Shown here: in pieces, positions 28,110 through 38,295 of the stretch
Numbering within the stretch: the first letter of the stretch is position 1
Layout: the number at the start of each line of letters is the position of its first letter
Assembly (NCBI GenBank): GCA_963575745.1
Contig: CAUYUJ010015284.1
Span: 92,501 to 156,500, forward strand
Length of the DNA: 64,000 nucleotides
Direction: 5' to 3'
Source: Prorocentrum cordatum
Taxonomy: Eukaryota; Sar; Dinophyceae; Prorocentrales; Prorocentraceae
Position numbers and translations under genes: made by a program
Notes under the pieces: model-generated
The model's input: the letters and a program-made list of their open reading frames with translations, nothing else
What the model was told of the DNA's origin: nothing
Databases searched by the model: none

Positions 28110-30678
28110 TTAGCTGGGGTCGGAGTGGGCCTCGCTGCCGTCGATGAAGGCAGGGGCGCGGTCTCCAGGATCTGCGAATCCGTCTCCAGTGTCACAAATG
28201 CGCACTTTCTTGTGTTGTGTTGTTCTGGTGGTTGAGCCTCCTTTCCTTAAAGCTGTCCGCGGGGGTGGGGCTGACCTTGCTCTGTCGGGCGTCCCCAAGT
28301 GGAACTTTGGAGGGGGCTGGATTGGAATCATTGGGGCTGTGGGTGAGATGTCGGGAAGTGGTATCCTTCGGGGTGCTGAGGGGGTCTCAATTTTGTCTCC
28401 TGATGTGATGTCAATCAGGATTGTTGTAGTGGGTCTGCTCATTTTGGCGGTGCTGCCGCCGGTGCGAACGTTGGGCGATGGGGCAGAGCTAGATCGGTCG
28501 AAATCGGGGATATTAGTGAATGGGCCGTTTGGGGTTGGTTGCTCGGTGGGGGTTGGTGTGTAAGGGGTGGTGAGTGGAAGTGGCGTCGGAACAGGGAAGG
28601 GGTAGTCGTCTTCGGCAACAGGGGTCGGGTCAAGGTCGGCGGCGTCGCTTGGGACGGGAGTCCGAGCGCCCGCATCGTCGTTCCTGTCTTCCGCCTTGTT
28701 GTCTTTATCCTTTGCTGGAGTCGTCGGTTGAGACATCGGACGTGTTGCAGTAGCTGCCAGCCCAAGGTCTTGCCGTCCCCATGCGTCGGAGTCGGTGGTG
28801 CTGTGGTGGGAAGCGTTGCTGTCGCTTCCTCTCAGCTTGGGGTAGGACGCGAAGCCGCTGGCGTCGCTGTCTGTGGAGCCAGGCGATGTGAGGTGAAGAG
28901 CTGCTTCAACTTCTCGGTCGGCATGAGCTTGCTCTTGGTCCGCCATGGCTTGTCTCTTCTCATCTTCGCCGTCTTGCTCCCCTAGCTGCATGTCGATTTC
29001 GTGCAGGATGTCCGCGCCCAGGTCGGTCCCCCAGTGATGGGCCCTTTGGAGTTCGTTGTGTAGCTCTTCTCGTTCTTTGATGTTGGCTTCTTTCGCTGCT
29101 TTCCCGGCATTGAAGATGGCTTCAGATATTCGCATCATGGTAATCGCATGGTTGTGGTGCTGCTGTTCCTGGATGGCGTTTTGCCGCTGAGCTTGTAGTT
29201 GTCCGTATTATTCAAGTGACGCTTCCTTAGCTTGCTGCATCTTGCTGTACTCGATGCTCGCCATCTCGTTGACTGCCCGCGTGGCTTCGGCTTTCTCGAA
29301 TTGTATTAACTGTGCCTGTTCGCGACACATATTGTTGTACTCGCCGATCATGTTCTGCTCGTTGGACCTAAGCTCGCTTCTAAGTTGCCCTTCCCTTGCC
29401 TTTTGTGCGAGTCGATGTGCCTGGGCGAGTCGTGCTTCCTGTGCGAGTCGTGCCTGCCGTACTGCGAAGGCTTCTTCGCGCGCCTCATGAACCACTCGTG
29501 CCTGCTGGGCAAAGCGAGCTTCCTCGGCGATCCGCGCTTCTTGTGCTGTATGCGCTTGTTGTGCCAGTCGCCCCCCTGCGTGTTGGAGGTATTGGCGAAC
29601 CTGGAGCTGGGCTGCCGCGTGTGCCTGTCGAAGTCTTCGTTTGGGCTTGTAACGCCAGATCCTCCTCGTATCTCTTCATGCCGTGCTTCATGGTCGTCAT
29701 TCTGTCGGTCATCTCGTTCATCTCCTCGCATTGCTCAGCGCGTCGTCGCTGCTGTTGGTCCTGTTCTGCCCGCTCATAGTGGACGAAATCGAGATGATGC
29801 TGGTGAAGGCCCTGATGTAGCTGCTGTTCACCGAGTCGCTTCGCAAGCTCTGCGACTTGCCTCCTCACGTCTCCTTCACCGTCGTCTGTGCCCCTGTTGT
29901 TTTTTGCAACCCGTGGAGATAGTGGTGCTTGCTGCTGCTGTCGCATTGTTGGGTGAGGGGTTCTGCCACGGGTGCCTCTGTGGTCACTCTCGCAGTCCTT
30001 GTCGCCGTCGCAGCTTGAGTCCTCGTCTTGGTCTTTGAAGGCCTTGAGCGTCTTCGTCTCCTGGAAGATGGCTTCGAAGGCCATGATGCTCTCGCGGATT
30101 TCCTTGTCCTCAGTGTTGAGCTCGCGGATGCTGGTCTCGATCTTCTGCCTTCTGTTCAGCTCCTCGGCCTGGTGCCTGTAGGTCGCGATCCTTTCCGTAG
30201 GCTCCATGATCAGTTGCACCATTGTCTTTGTGATCGCTATTTCGTGGCACAGCTTGGACGCGTCGACTTGGGCCTGCCTGGCGCCAGTGATCGGCTCTGC
30301 GAGACGCCCAAGTCTCGCAATATTGGTGGCATAGCATACTCGTCGAATATCTCGTTCATGCTCCTTCGCAACCGAAATGAGGACTGACGTGATCTGATCG
30401 ACCATATCTGCCTGCTTCTTGGTCAGCTTCGGCTCCTGGTGGTCTGCTGTTGTCGCAGTAGTTGTTGCTGGTGTGTGCTCCGTTTCTTTTCTTCTTTGGT
30501 GTCGACCGTGATGTTGACCTTCTTCGAGAGCTCGTCCAACCGTTGGCCTGCCAGTCGTGGTAGTTCTGGTGGCCGTATTACTTCTGATGGTCCTTCTGAC
30601 TGTTGCCTCTTCCTGGCTGCTTCCTCCATGACCATGGTAGTCTGCCAACTGGAGGTCCTGCAGGACGGCCGCCTGCAC
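28110..30678 (-). pseudogene. ORF1-like coiled-coil protein of the retroelement
   Basis: Collinear upstream of ORF2 on the minus strand. Pieces in order: SEVIRPPELPRLAGQRLDEL (frame of 30423-30635), TKKQADMVDQITSVLISVAK through RRQKIETSIRELNTEDKEI (frame of 29485-30678), then after a frameshift near 29655 an Ala/Gln/Arg-rich coiled coil (ARLAQEARLAQAHRLAQKA). An in-frame TAA near 29205 separates this from 28110-29138 (MMRISEAIFNAGKAAKEANI) which ends in a Pro/Asp/Ser-rich tail. Long heptad-like segments suggest the multimerising, RNA-binding ORF1p role known for LINEs; this role is inferred, and no RRM or CCHC motif is seen. At least two frameshifts and one stop. Confidence 0.6.
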
Positions 30679-30699
30679 TTCCGCTCGCCATCTTGTCGT

Positions 30700-31090
30700 T
30701 GTTGTCGTACTTCAGGTGCTGCTGGTTGCGCTGGTGCTGCTGCGCTGAGTGGTGGTCGTTGAGGCAGTTGGCCGCCTCCACGACCCTGAGGAGAGTCCGC
30801 GCTGATGCGCGGCGGGCGCGCTCCCGCCTGTGCCAGGCTGGCTCCTGGGGCGTTGGGCCCCTCCCAGGCGCGCCTGCGGCGCGCGGCAGCAGTGCAGCAG
30901 CGGGCGGGGCGCGGCTGCAGCGGCGGCGAATGGCAGACCCGCCGCGGCGCGCGAGCCTGGCCCCGCGGGCGGCCGATCGGATCCGGCGTGAGCCGATCGG
31001 TCCCACGGGCGCGCCGATCGACCCCGAGCGGAGGATCGGTCGCGGCCCAGGCCCGCCAGAGGCCAGATGGGCTTCTCTCACATCCTTTTG
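30700..31090 (-). other. GC-rich 5' leader region of the retroelement
   Basis: Very GC-rich sequence upstream of the ORF1-like region. It may be the element's 5' untranslated region; no boundary, terminal repeat or promoter can be shown. Confidence 0.3.
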
Positions 31091-32105
31091 CCCCTCCTAC
31101 TCCTCGACAAACGATCTCCTACGGGCCTGATCCTGATCATGTTCCTCCTACTACTCCCTCTGCCCATCCGTCCCCTCAATCCCCTCCCTGCTAGTTGCTC
31201 CTCGCAGTCTCCTGTGGATCCTGATCCTCCCCGTCCTCTGACACGCCCTGCCCATTCCTCCACTCCACTACTAGGCCCTTCCCTTTCCATCCCCTTCCCT
31301 CTCCTCTTCTCTCCCTCCCGCCCTTCACACTCTTATACTCGGGCCCCTCCACTTCTCCTCCACTTTTCTTCTCCTCCTCCTCCTCCTACTCCTCCTACTC
31401 CTCCTACTCCTCCTACTCCTCTGCCTGCCCCTGCTGGAGAAGCAGAATGACGCTTCGGCTGCCGTGTCAGCGGCGGCCGTCACAGGTACCAGCCCCCAGC
31501 CGTTATGGCTCGAGCATGCTTGGCCTGAGTTGAGCACCCCAGGCCGAGTCGCGTTGGTAGGGTCGCCTCTTCTCTTCTGCCCCTCCTCCTCCTCCCCCTC
31601 CTGCTCCTCCTCCTCTTCGCCATCTTCCTCGAGGATCGTGGATCGAGACGTTGGGCGTTATGGGGCGGGCTTCGGGGACATCCAGGACCTCTTGGACCTC
31701 CCCTCGACGAGGGTCTCCAGAGCCAGGCAATCCGCAGACAGCACCATTCATATTATTTTTCTTCCATTCCCTCTTTCCCTGATGCAGTTCCTCCCATCCT
31801 CTTTGCTCTGGCCCGGATGCAGAACATCTTTTGTTCCCCCTCATCCCTCTCTCTCCGCATCCCCTTTTGATCCATCCTCTGTATCCAGCTGCCTGCTGCA
31901 AACCCCGCAACCGTGCCTGTGCAACAGCGCAGCAGGAAGGATACCGAGTTTAGAGAGAGCGTGATCCACCGCCGCTTTACTATGGAAAATTGCCAACCTT
32001 TTCCTCAGGAGCCCGGGGGTAGCCCCCCCCCTCCGCAAATCCCCCCCCTGCTGGACCCCCCCCCCCCCCCCCTCCCCCGGCAAAACCCCCCCCTCCCCTA
32101 ACCCC
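31091..32105. other. CT-rich unassigned stretch
   Basis: CCTCCTACTCCTCCTACTCC-type sequence (31090-31430), mixed DNA with another CT tract at 31570-31630, and a C-rich approach to the inverted arrays. No gene is recognised. Confidence 0.45.
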
Positions 32106-32109
32106 CCCC

Positions 32110-32265
32110 CCCCTCCCCCTCGAAACCGAGGGGGGGTCACTACCGGTTCGAACCCCCCCCCCCCCCCCTCCGGATCCGGAAAACCGGGGGGGGTCACTAC
32201 CGGTTCGAACCCCCCCCCCCCTCGAAAACCGGAGGGGGATCACTACCGGTTCGAACCCCTCCCCA
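32110..32265 (-). repeat. TTCGAACC array, left arm (3 units)
   Basis: Units read CACTACCGGTTCGAACCCCC on the plus strand; GTTCG starts at 32146, 32203 and 32249. They are the reverse complement of the units at 32905-33150. Confidence 0.85.
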
Positions 32266-32289
32266 CCCCCCCACTCACCGCCAGCAAAC

Positions 32290-32885
32290 GACTCCCGGTC
32301 CCTACCACCGTCCGCATCACATCCCCACTGTTGTTCCCAGCACCACTGTCCTCACCACCACTGTCCCCACTGTGTCCCCACCAGTGCCCCCACCACTGTC
32401 GCACTGTCCCCACTGTCCCCACCACTGTTCCCACCACGGTTCCACTCTCCCCACTGTCTCCACGGCCCCAACCACTGCCCGACTATCCCCACTGTCCCCA
32501 CTGTCCCACTGACTCCGCCGCTGTCCCACTGAGCTGTCCCACTGTTCCCACCACTGTCCCCACTGTCCCCACCACTGTCCCCACTGTACCTCTGTCCCAT
32601 TGTCCCACCGCCGTCCTCGCCACCGCCTTCACCACTGTCCCCACCACCATTGTACCCTCCACTGTCCCACTGTTTCCACCTCATTCCCACTGTGCCCACA
32701 CCACTGTCCCCACCACCACCGTCCCCACCACTGTCCACTGTCCCCCCTGTTCCCACCATTGTCCCCACCACTGTCCCCACCACTACCGGCCCTCTACTGT
32801 CCCACTGTCCCACTGTCCCCACCACTGTCCCGCTGTCCCCTCACCACTGTCCCCACCAACACCGTCCCCACCACTGTCCGCACCC
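32290..32885. repeat. CCACTGTCCC minisatellite spacer
   Basis: About 55 degenerate 9-12 bp units of CCACTGTCCC / CCCACCACTGTC, with strong strand bias (almost no G-rich words on the plus strand). It lies exactly between the two inverted arrays. Confidence 0.9.
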
Positions 32886-32889
32886 CCAC

Positions 32890-33165
32890 TCGGTTTTCGA
32901 GGGGGGGGGGGTTCGAACCGGTAGTGACCCCCCCCCCCTTTTCATGATGAGCTGGGGGGGGGGAGGGGTTCGAACCGGTAGTGACCCCCCCGGTTTTCCG
33001 GAGGGGGGGGGGAGGGGTTCGAACCGGTAGTGACCCCCCCCCCCTTTTCATGATGAACTGGGAGGGGGGAGGGGTTCGAACCGGTAGTGACACCCCCTGG
33101 TTTTCCGGAGGGGGGGGGGGAGGGGTTCGAACCGGTAGTGACCCCCCCGGTTTTCCGCCAGCAGC
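32890..33165 (+). repeat. TTCGAACC array, right arm (5 units)
   Basis: Units read GGGGTTCGAACCGGTAGTGA; GTTCGAAC starts at 32911, 32968, 33017, 33074 and 33125 (spacings 57, 49, 57, 51). Two linkers alternate: TTTTCATGATGAGCTGGG and GGTTTTCCGGAGGGG. Homopolymer G/C runs separate the blocks. Confidence 0.9.
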
Positions 33166-33399
33166 GGTAGAACACGTTCTTTCCGAGTTGAGGAACAGCG
33201 CAATTCCGACGACTGGTCTGAACTGGGAAGGAGGTCAAGTTCACGCCCTGCGGCAATCCATCGAGTGGTCTGAATTGGGAAGGGTCGCGATCTCGATCTC
33301 GTCTTCGCCCGCGCGGGATGCAGGAAGAAGAGGAGGGGGAGCAGGAGGAGAAAGAGGAGATATACCCTATGAAGACGAGGGAAGGATGACTCAAAGGCC

Positions 33400-34640
33400 C
33401 CTTTCTTGAGGCCTCCTGGGTGTTTCCTGTGAGTGTCCTGTGAGCCTCTTAGGGGCCTCTCGGGAGCCTCCTGGGGCATCTCGGGGGCTTTTTGGGTTTG
33501 GGGATTCGTGGGCCGTCCTGAGGAGTTCTTGGCTCGTCTGGCGCTTTCTCCTGCCGTCATGAAGACTTTTTGGGGCCATCTTGGCGCATTCCTGGAGCGC
33601 TTTGAGACTGCCTTGGGGCCCTCTTGAGAGCCTCTTGGGCGGTCTGGGGGCCCTTTTGGTCTGGCTTGGGGGCGCCTTGGGCTGTCGTGGAGCTATCTTG
33701 ACCTCTTGGGCCGTATTGGGCGACCGGAAGCCCCAACAATCAAGAAGTTCAACATCCAGCAATAGCCAAGGAACATCACTGTCGTTCGCCTCCTCGGGCT
33801 CTCCGGGAGGGCTTCTTTCAGCACTGTTGGATACCTCCTGGGGCCTCGTGTGGCTTATTGGACCTTCGAAGGGCGTCTTGAGGGCCTTTCTGGGCCGTCT
33901 CAGTGCACTATTGGAGCGCTTTCGGGCCGCCTTATAGCTCTCTTGGGAGCCTCTTGGGCGATTTTGGGGCCCTCTTTGGCCGACTTGTGGCCCCCTTGGG
34001 AGCCTCGCGGTCCGTGTTGGAGATATCTTGACGGCCTTGTGGGCCTCTTGGGCGATCGGAAACCCAAGCAGGCGAAAATCTCAAGTTGTTGTTTGCCTTC
34101 TAAGGGTGCCTTGGGGGCCTCTTGGGGGCTGCCTGGGGCCTCTTTGGGGCCTCTTGGGCCGTCTTTCAGGGCTCTCAGCCCGTCTGGCGCCTTCGGAAGC
34201 CGTCTTGGATTTTAGGGGTCCTCTGGGCCGCCATTCTGGCGCACTCTTGGAGCACTTGAGGGCCGCCTTGGAGCCAATTGGGCGCCTCTTGGGCTATCGT
34301 GGGGTCCTCTTGGGCCGACTTGGGGTCCTCCTGGGCGCCTTCTTGGCTGTCTTGGAGCTATATTGGAGGCCTCTTGGGCCGTATTGTGTGGTCGGAAGCC
34401 CCAGCAATCGAGAACCTCAAAATCTAGCAACAACCCAAAGACAATCTCCGTTTTTCTCCTCGGGCTGTCCTGGAGGGCGTCTTGGAGCCCTTTTGGGCCG
34501 TTTTGGGGGCTCCTCGGGCCGTCTGGAAGCCTTTCTGAAAGCCTCTTGAGCCGTTTTGGCCATCTTGGCACGTTTTCGTGTCGTCTTGGCAGTCTTGGAA
34601 GCCGTCTCGGAGGCCATCTTGGCCACTCCATGCAGGCACG
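33400..34640. repeat. Higher-order CTCTTGGG repeat, about 334-bp period
   Basis: Dense degenerate copies of CTCTTGGGCCGTCTTGG and GGGCCTCTTGGGGGC are interrupted three times by a distinct block starting CGGAAGCCCCAACAATC, at 33721, 34053 and 34389 (332 and 336 bp apart). The block and its surroundings also occur near 48210. Arg/Pro/Lys-rich minus-strand frames across it are repeat-derived. Confidence 0.8.
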
Positions 34641-35265
34641 GTGGCGGATTCTTCGCTCTCTCCCTTTCATGTTCTTTTGTATCCCCGTCCTCGTCATTGT
34701 AATCTTGCACATCATCTTTATGATCATTATTGTCGTCATCTACGTCGCCCTTCCTCAACAGCCCCCTCCATATTCTGCTCCGCGGCTACCGTCCCTTCCC
34801 TGGTGCTCATGTTGCTTATGTTCGCCACACTACCCTCCACCTCTTCCTCTAGTTCATCCGGTGCTTATGTTCCTCATGTCCGCCCGTTCCTTCTTCCTCT
34901 GTCCTCTGTTCGTTGTCGTCCTCCCGTTCCTATTGCTTCTCTCGCCCATTATCCTGCTCGCCGTCCCCTCCTTTTCCGATTCATGACTCATCTTGTGCCG
35001 CCCTAGCCCCCTCATCTTCCTCCCAGGTCCCTCCAGGATCCTCCTTCTCTTGCGCCTTCTCCTCATCTAGTTTCTCCTTCATTGCCGCTGTCCACCTCCT
35101 CCAACTCGTCCCGCGTATCGTTTTCCTCGTTATCCTCCTCCGCCCTCTCACACGCTTCCTACCCCTCGTGAAGCGATTCCTTTTCCTACCCCTCCTTCCC
35201 CCAGCCTCGTCTACATCATTATAGAGCGCGCGTCCCCCCCATCTTTTCAATTTTCCCTCTGGGTG
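34641..35265. other. CT-rich unassigned stretch
   Basis: Mixed CT-rich sequence. No domain, RNA gene or array is recognised. Confidence 0.4.
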
Positions 35266-35269
35266 CTGA

Positions 35270-35345
35270 TTATCAACATTATGGACATCATCATGAACAA
35301 CAACATCATCATCATCATCATCATCAGCATCAGCATCAGCATCAG

Positions 35346-35400
<55 letters not shown>

Positions 35401-35455
35401 GTCATCGTCAGCGTGACCGTCACCATGACTATCACGATTACCACCACATTACGAT
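35270..35455. repeat. (CAT)n / CATCAG microsatellite
   Basis: ATCATCATC runs with a CAGCATCAGCATCAG block in the centre. It gives poly-Ile/Ser and poly-Met frames. Confidence 0.95.
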
Positions 35456-35499
35456 AATCAGCTCCCTCGTCCTCGTTCTAGCCGTCTTACTCGTCATCC

Positions 35500-36090
35500 C
35501 CATCACAGTATTTGTCATGTGTGCTCCCTCTCGTCCGCCTGAGATTGATCCCCTGCTGTGCACCTCGTCTTTCTCCCTTTCTTGCACGATCTATCCTCCC
35601 ATCCCCCTCCTCACTCTCCTGTTCCCCCCCCTTCTGTTCCTCCCCCCCCTCCCCCGCCCTCCTCCTCCTCCTCCTCCTCCTTCCCCTCGTCTTCCTCCTC
35701 TACCTCCACCTCCGAGTTTCCCCCTGGACGGCCAGGGCAACGTCTCCCCCCTTCCTTCCCTCTTCTCCGTCACTCTCGTCGGAGTTCCTCCTTCCTTCCC
35801 CTTCTCCCTCCCCTCCTCCTGTTCCTCCTTCCTCGCTTCTGCCTCCCCCCTGTCCTCCTCATTCTTCTCCTCTCCTTCATCCTCCTCCCCTTGCCCTGCC
35901 CCTTCCTTTCCCGCCCCTTGCCTCGGATCAGAAGCCGCTGCCATGAGCAGCGCATCAGTAGTTGCCGCCGACACCAGCCCTGGCCTCGTCGCCAATTTCG
36001 TCGAGTTCTTCAACGACAACGTGAACATGATGGTCATGGCGGCAACCATCTCCGCGGTCGTTGGGCCACCCGGGGGGCCAGAGTTCAGGT
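35500..36090. other. Pyrimidine-rich unassigned stretch
   Basis: CTCC-rich sequence, especially 35580-35930. No gene is recognised; frames are Pro/Ser-rich on one strand and Gly/Glu/Arg-rich on the other. Confidence 0.45.
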
Positions 36091-36106
36091 GGGGCACAGG
36101 AGAAAG

Positions 36107-36250
36107 GGACGGGACTCGCACGGAGTGGAACTCGCACTGATGGAATCCCCACGAGACGGAACTCGCACGGAGCGGAACTCGCACGGGACGGAATTGGCAC
36201 GGACGGACCTCGCACGCGCTTTTTCGCACGCACGGAACCCGCCCCGCACT
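36107..36250. repeat. GGAACTCGCACGGAG tandem repeat
   Basis: About eight units of GGAACTCGCACGG with 15-20 bp spacing and scattered substitutions. Confidence 0.8.
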
Positions 36251-36299
36251 GACGGATTTTTTTTTGATGAGCCAGCTCGGGCGACCAGCACAGGCGCAA

Positions 36300-38295
36300 G
36301 CGTCCGGAGGTGTCGCCCGACTCAGTCGGCCACTTTGGGGAGCTGCGCTATGCTCCGCGCCGCCAGCGCCGCAAATTCGGACGCTGCCCCCGGCGCAGCG
36401 CACGTCGTGCAGCAGGAGCAGGGCCTTTCCCCGCGCCGGCAGTCGCTCCTTCCACCCTGGGCATGCACTCCCGAGCATCTCCGCTGGCGTCGCGGCACTG
36501 GCGCCACACTGGACACAGATGGCCTGGCCAGACCCCTGCGCGACGGCGTACGGCCACCACGACGGCCTGCCAAAAAGGCGGCAATCATGGCGTCCGGGCG
36601 GGCGGGGTCGTCTCCGCCGCAGCGCCGCGGCGTCGGCCCAGCAAAGGCGACGCCCGGCGGCGCAGAACCCGCGCGAGCCCAGGCCCCGCGGCGCACGCTG
36701 CGCGAGTCGCGCGACCGGCGGCGGGCGGCGGGCGTCGTTGCCGCCAGGGCAGCCTGCTGCGTGGCTTCAAGCACGCGCTGCGCGGCCTCCAGCTGCTCGA
36801 GCTCCCGGCGGCGCGTTATTACAGCTGCCTCTGGCGGGGCCCGCTGCGCGGCGGCTGCCCCAGCGTTGCCGCCGGCCGCCGCGTTCCCGAGGCGGTCCCG
36901 CTCGCTCGGCCTGCGCTCGCGCGTCTCTGCTGGCGTCAGGTGCGCAGGGGCCCATCGGGCCCCTCAGCCTTCCTCCGCGGATGGCCTCTGCCACCTGAGG
37001 TCGGCGTGCTCCTACTCCCGCACGTCCGCGCCGACACCGACATGAGCGCAGGCGTACTTCTGTCAGAGGTGAGGTCGATGGGATGCCCGACGGCGCGCGC
37101 GGCCGCCACCACGGCTGCCACCTCGGTGGGTTGGGCGGCCTGCAGCCCGTCGACAGGGCCGCCGAGGTTGGGCTCGCCAGTGCCTTCGCAGCGCAGACCC
37201 CGTGCCGCGCGCGCCAGCAGGTGGTCGGTCGGATGGATGCAGGTGCCGTCACTCCAGACAGTGCGGCGGGGTGCGTTGGGCTGCAGGTCGGCCTGCGGCG
37301 GGAACAGCGGGTCGTCGCGGCTGGGGGCGTCGGCGAGGCCAGCAAGGAGTGGTGGCATAGCATGACCCCCAAGGTGACGACCTGGCCGGCAACTCCTGGC
37401 GAAGGGCTGCCGCATCCGGGGACAGAGCGCTCGAGGAGGCGAAGTTGGCGGCCAATGCGGAGCGCCGCTTGCCCTCCCATGCCAGACACAGCCAGAAGCG
37501 GAGCTCGCAGTCCTCCGGGGCCAAGCCGTAGTGCGGGAAAGTCGCGGACCGACCTTTCCACCTCGTCGCGACGGATTCCGTGACGGCGCCGCCGCAGAGG
37601 ACGCAGCGCAGCGCTCCAGCGGCGTCGGCTTCACGAGCACCCGACGCGAGCAAACGTCGCGTCGCCCAGCGGTCCACCCCGTCGGCCACGTGGGCGTAGT
37701 TCAGCCGGCGAGCCGCGACTTTGCGGCACTCGTACCGGCCATTCAGCTGGGCGCCAGCCGTTGGGTGCCGTCGGCACGCCACCCCAGCGCTCCCCATCGC
37801 CGCCCAGCCTCAGCTCGCGAACTCGCGCGCGCTTCGCAGCGCGGTGACCACTTGCCCGATAACGCGCCCAGCCCCCGCGTGGAAAGCCGCGGCCGTGTTG
37901 CGCCATTGAGCGAGGTCGAGCTGGCCAGACCGAAGCGCCCGCGCGGCCCGCAGCACCAGCGCGAGGATCACCATGGCTTTGGAGCCCAGTCGCCAGGTGG
38001 GGCTGAGCACGCCGAACACGATCTCAGCAGCCGCCTGGTGGCCTTGGCGAGTGGCGCCCTTGGCTGCGCGGCGGAGCTGTTCCAGCTGGCGGGGTGCCCG
38101 CGGCGGTGCCGGCGGCAGCGCCCATCAGGCATCGCCAGTGGGAAGGCACAGGCAGGCGGCGGAGCCGAGCGAAACAGCCGCAGGCCAGCTGCATCTCGTG
38201 GTGGAGCCACCGCGGCGCATTGTTCGCAAACTCTTTGCAGTTCACTTTAAGCAGCCGCCAATCCACGTCACCCTCGTAGGCCGGCCTCGGCGGTG
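36300..38295 (-). pseudogene. Decayed LINE related to the 12.5-kb element
   Basis: Reading on the minus strand from about 38295: WRLLKVNCKEFANNAPRWLH (equivalent to CRLNWVKSRQFASRQALRRW of the other copy), then after a missing block of about 30 residues GCFARLRRLPVPSHWRCLMG, then VLSPTWRLGSKAMVILALVL, GVDRWATRRLLASGAREADA, a Cys-poor finger region, and an RNase H with WSDGTC, PTEVAAVVAAA (Glu present) and LTSD. The 3' end (ERLPARGKALLLLHD) matches the tail of the 12.5-kb copy. Pieces lie in at least three frames, so it is a pseudogene. Like its relative it is 5'-truncated just after the RT catalytic box, as expected from incomplete reverse transcription. Confidence 0.75.

Noticed and set aside
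32905-33150. tRNA B-box-like GGTTCGAACC
   Set aside because: The sequence is a perfect palindrome inside an array, with no A-box, acceptor stem or cloverleaf around it.
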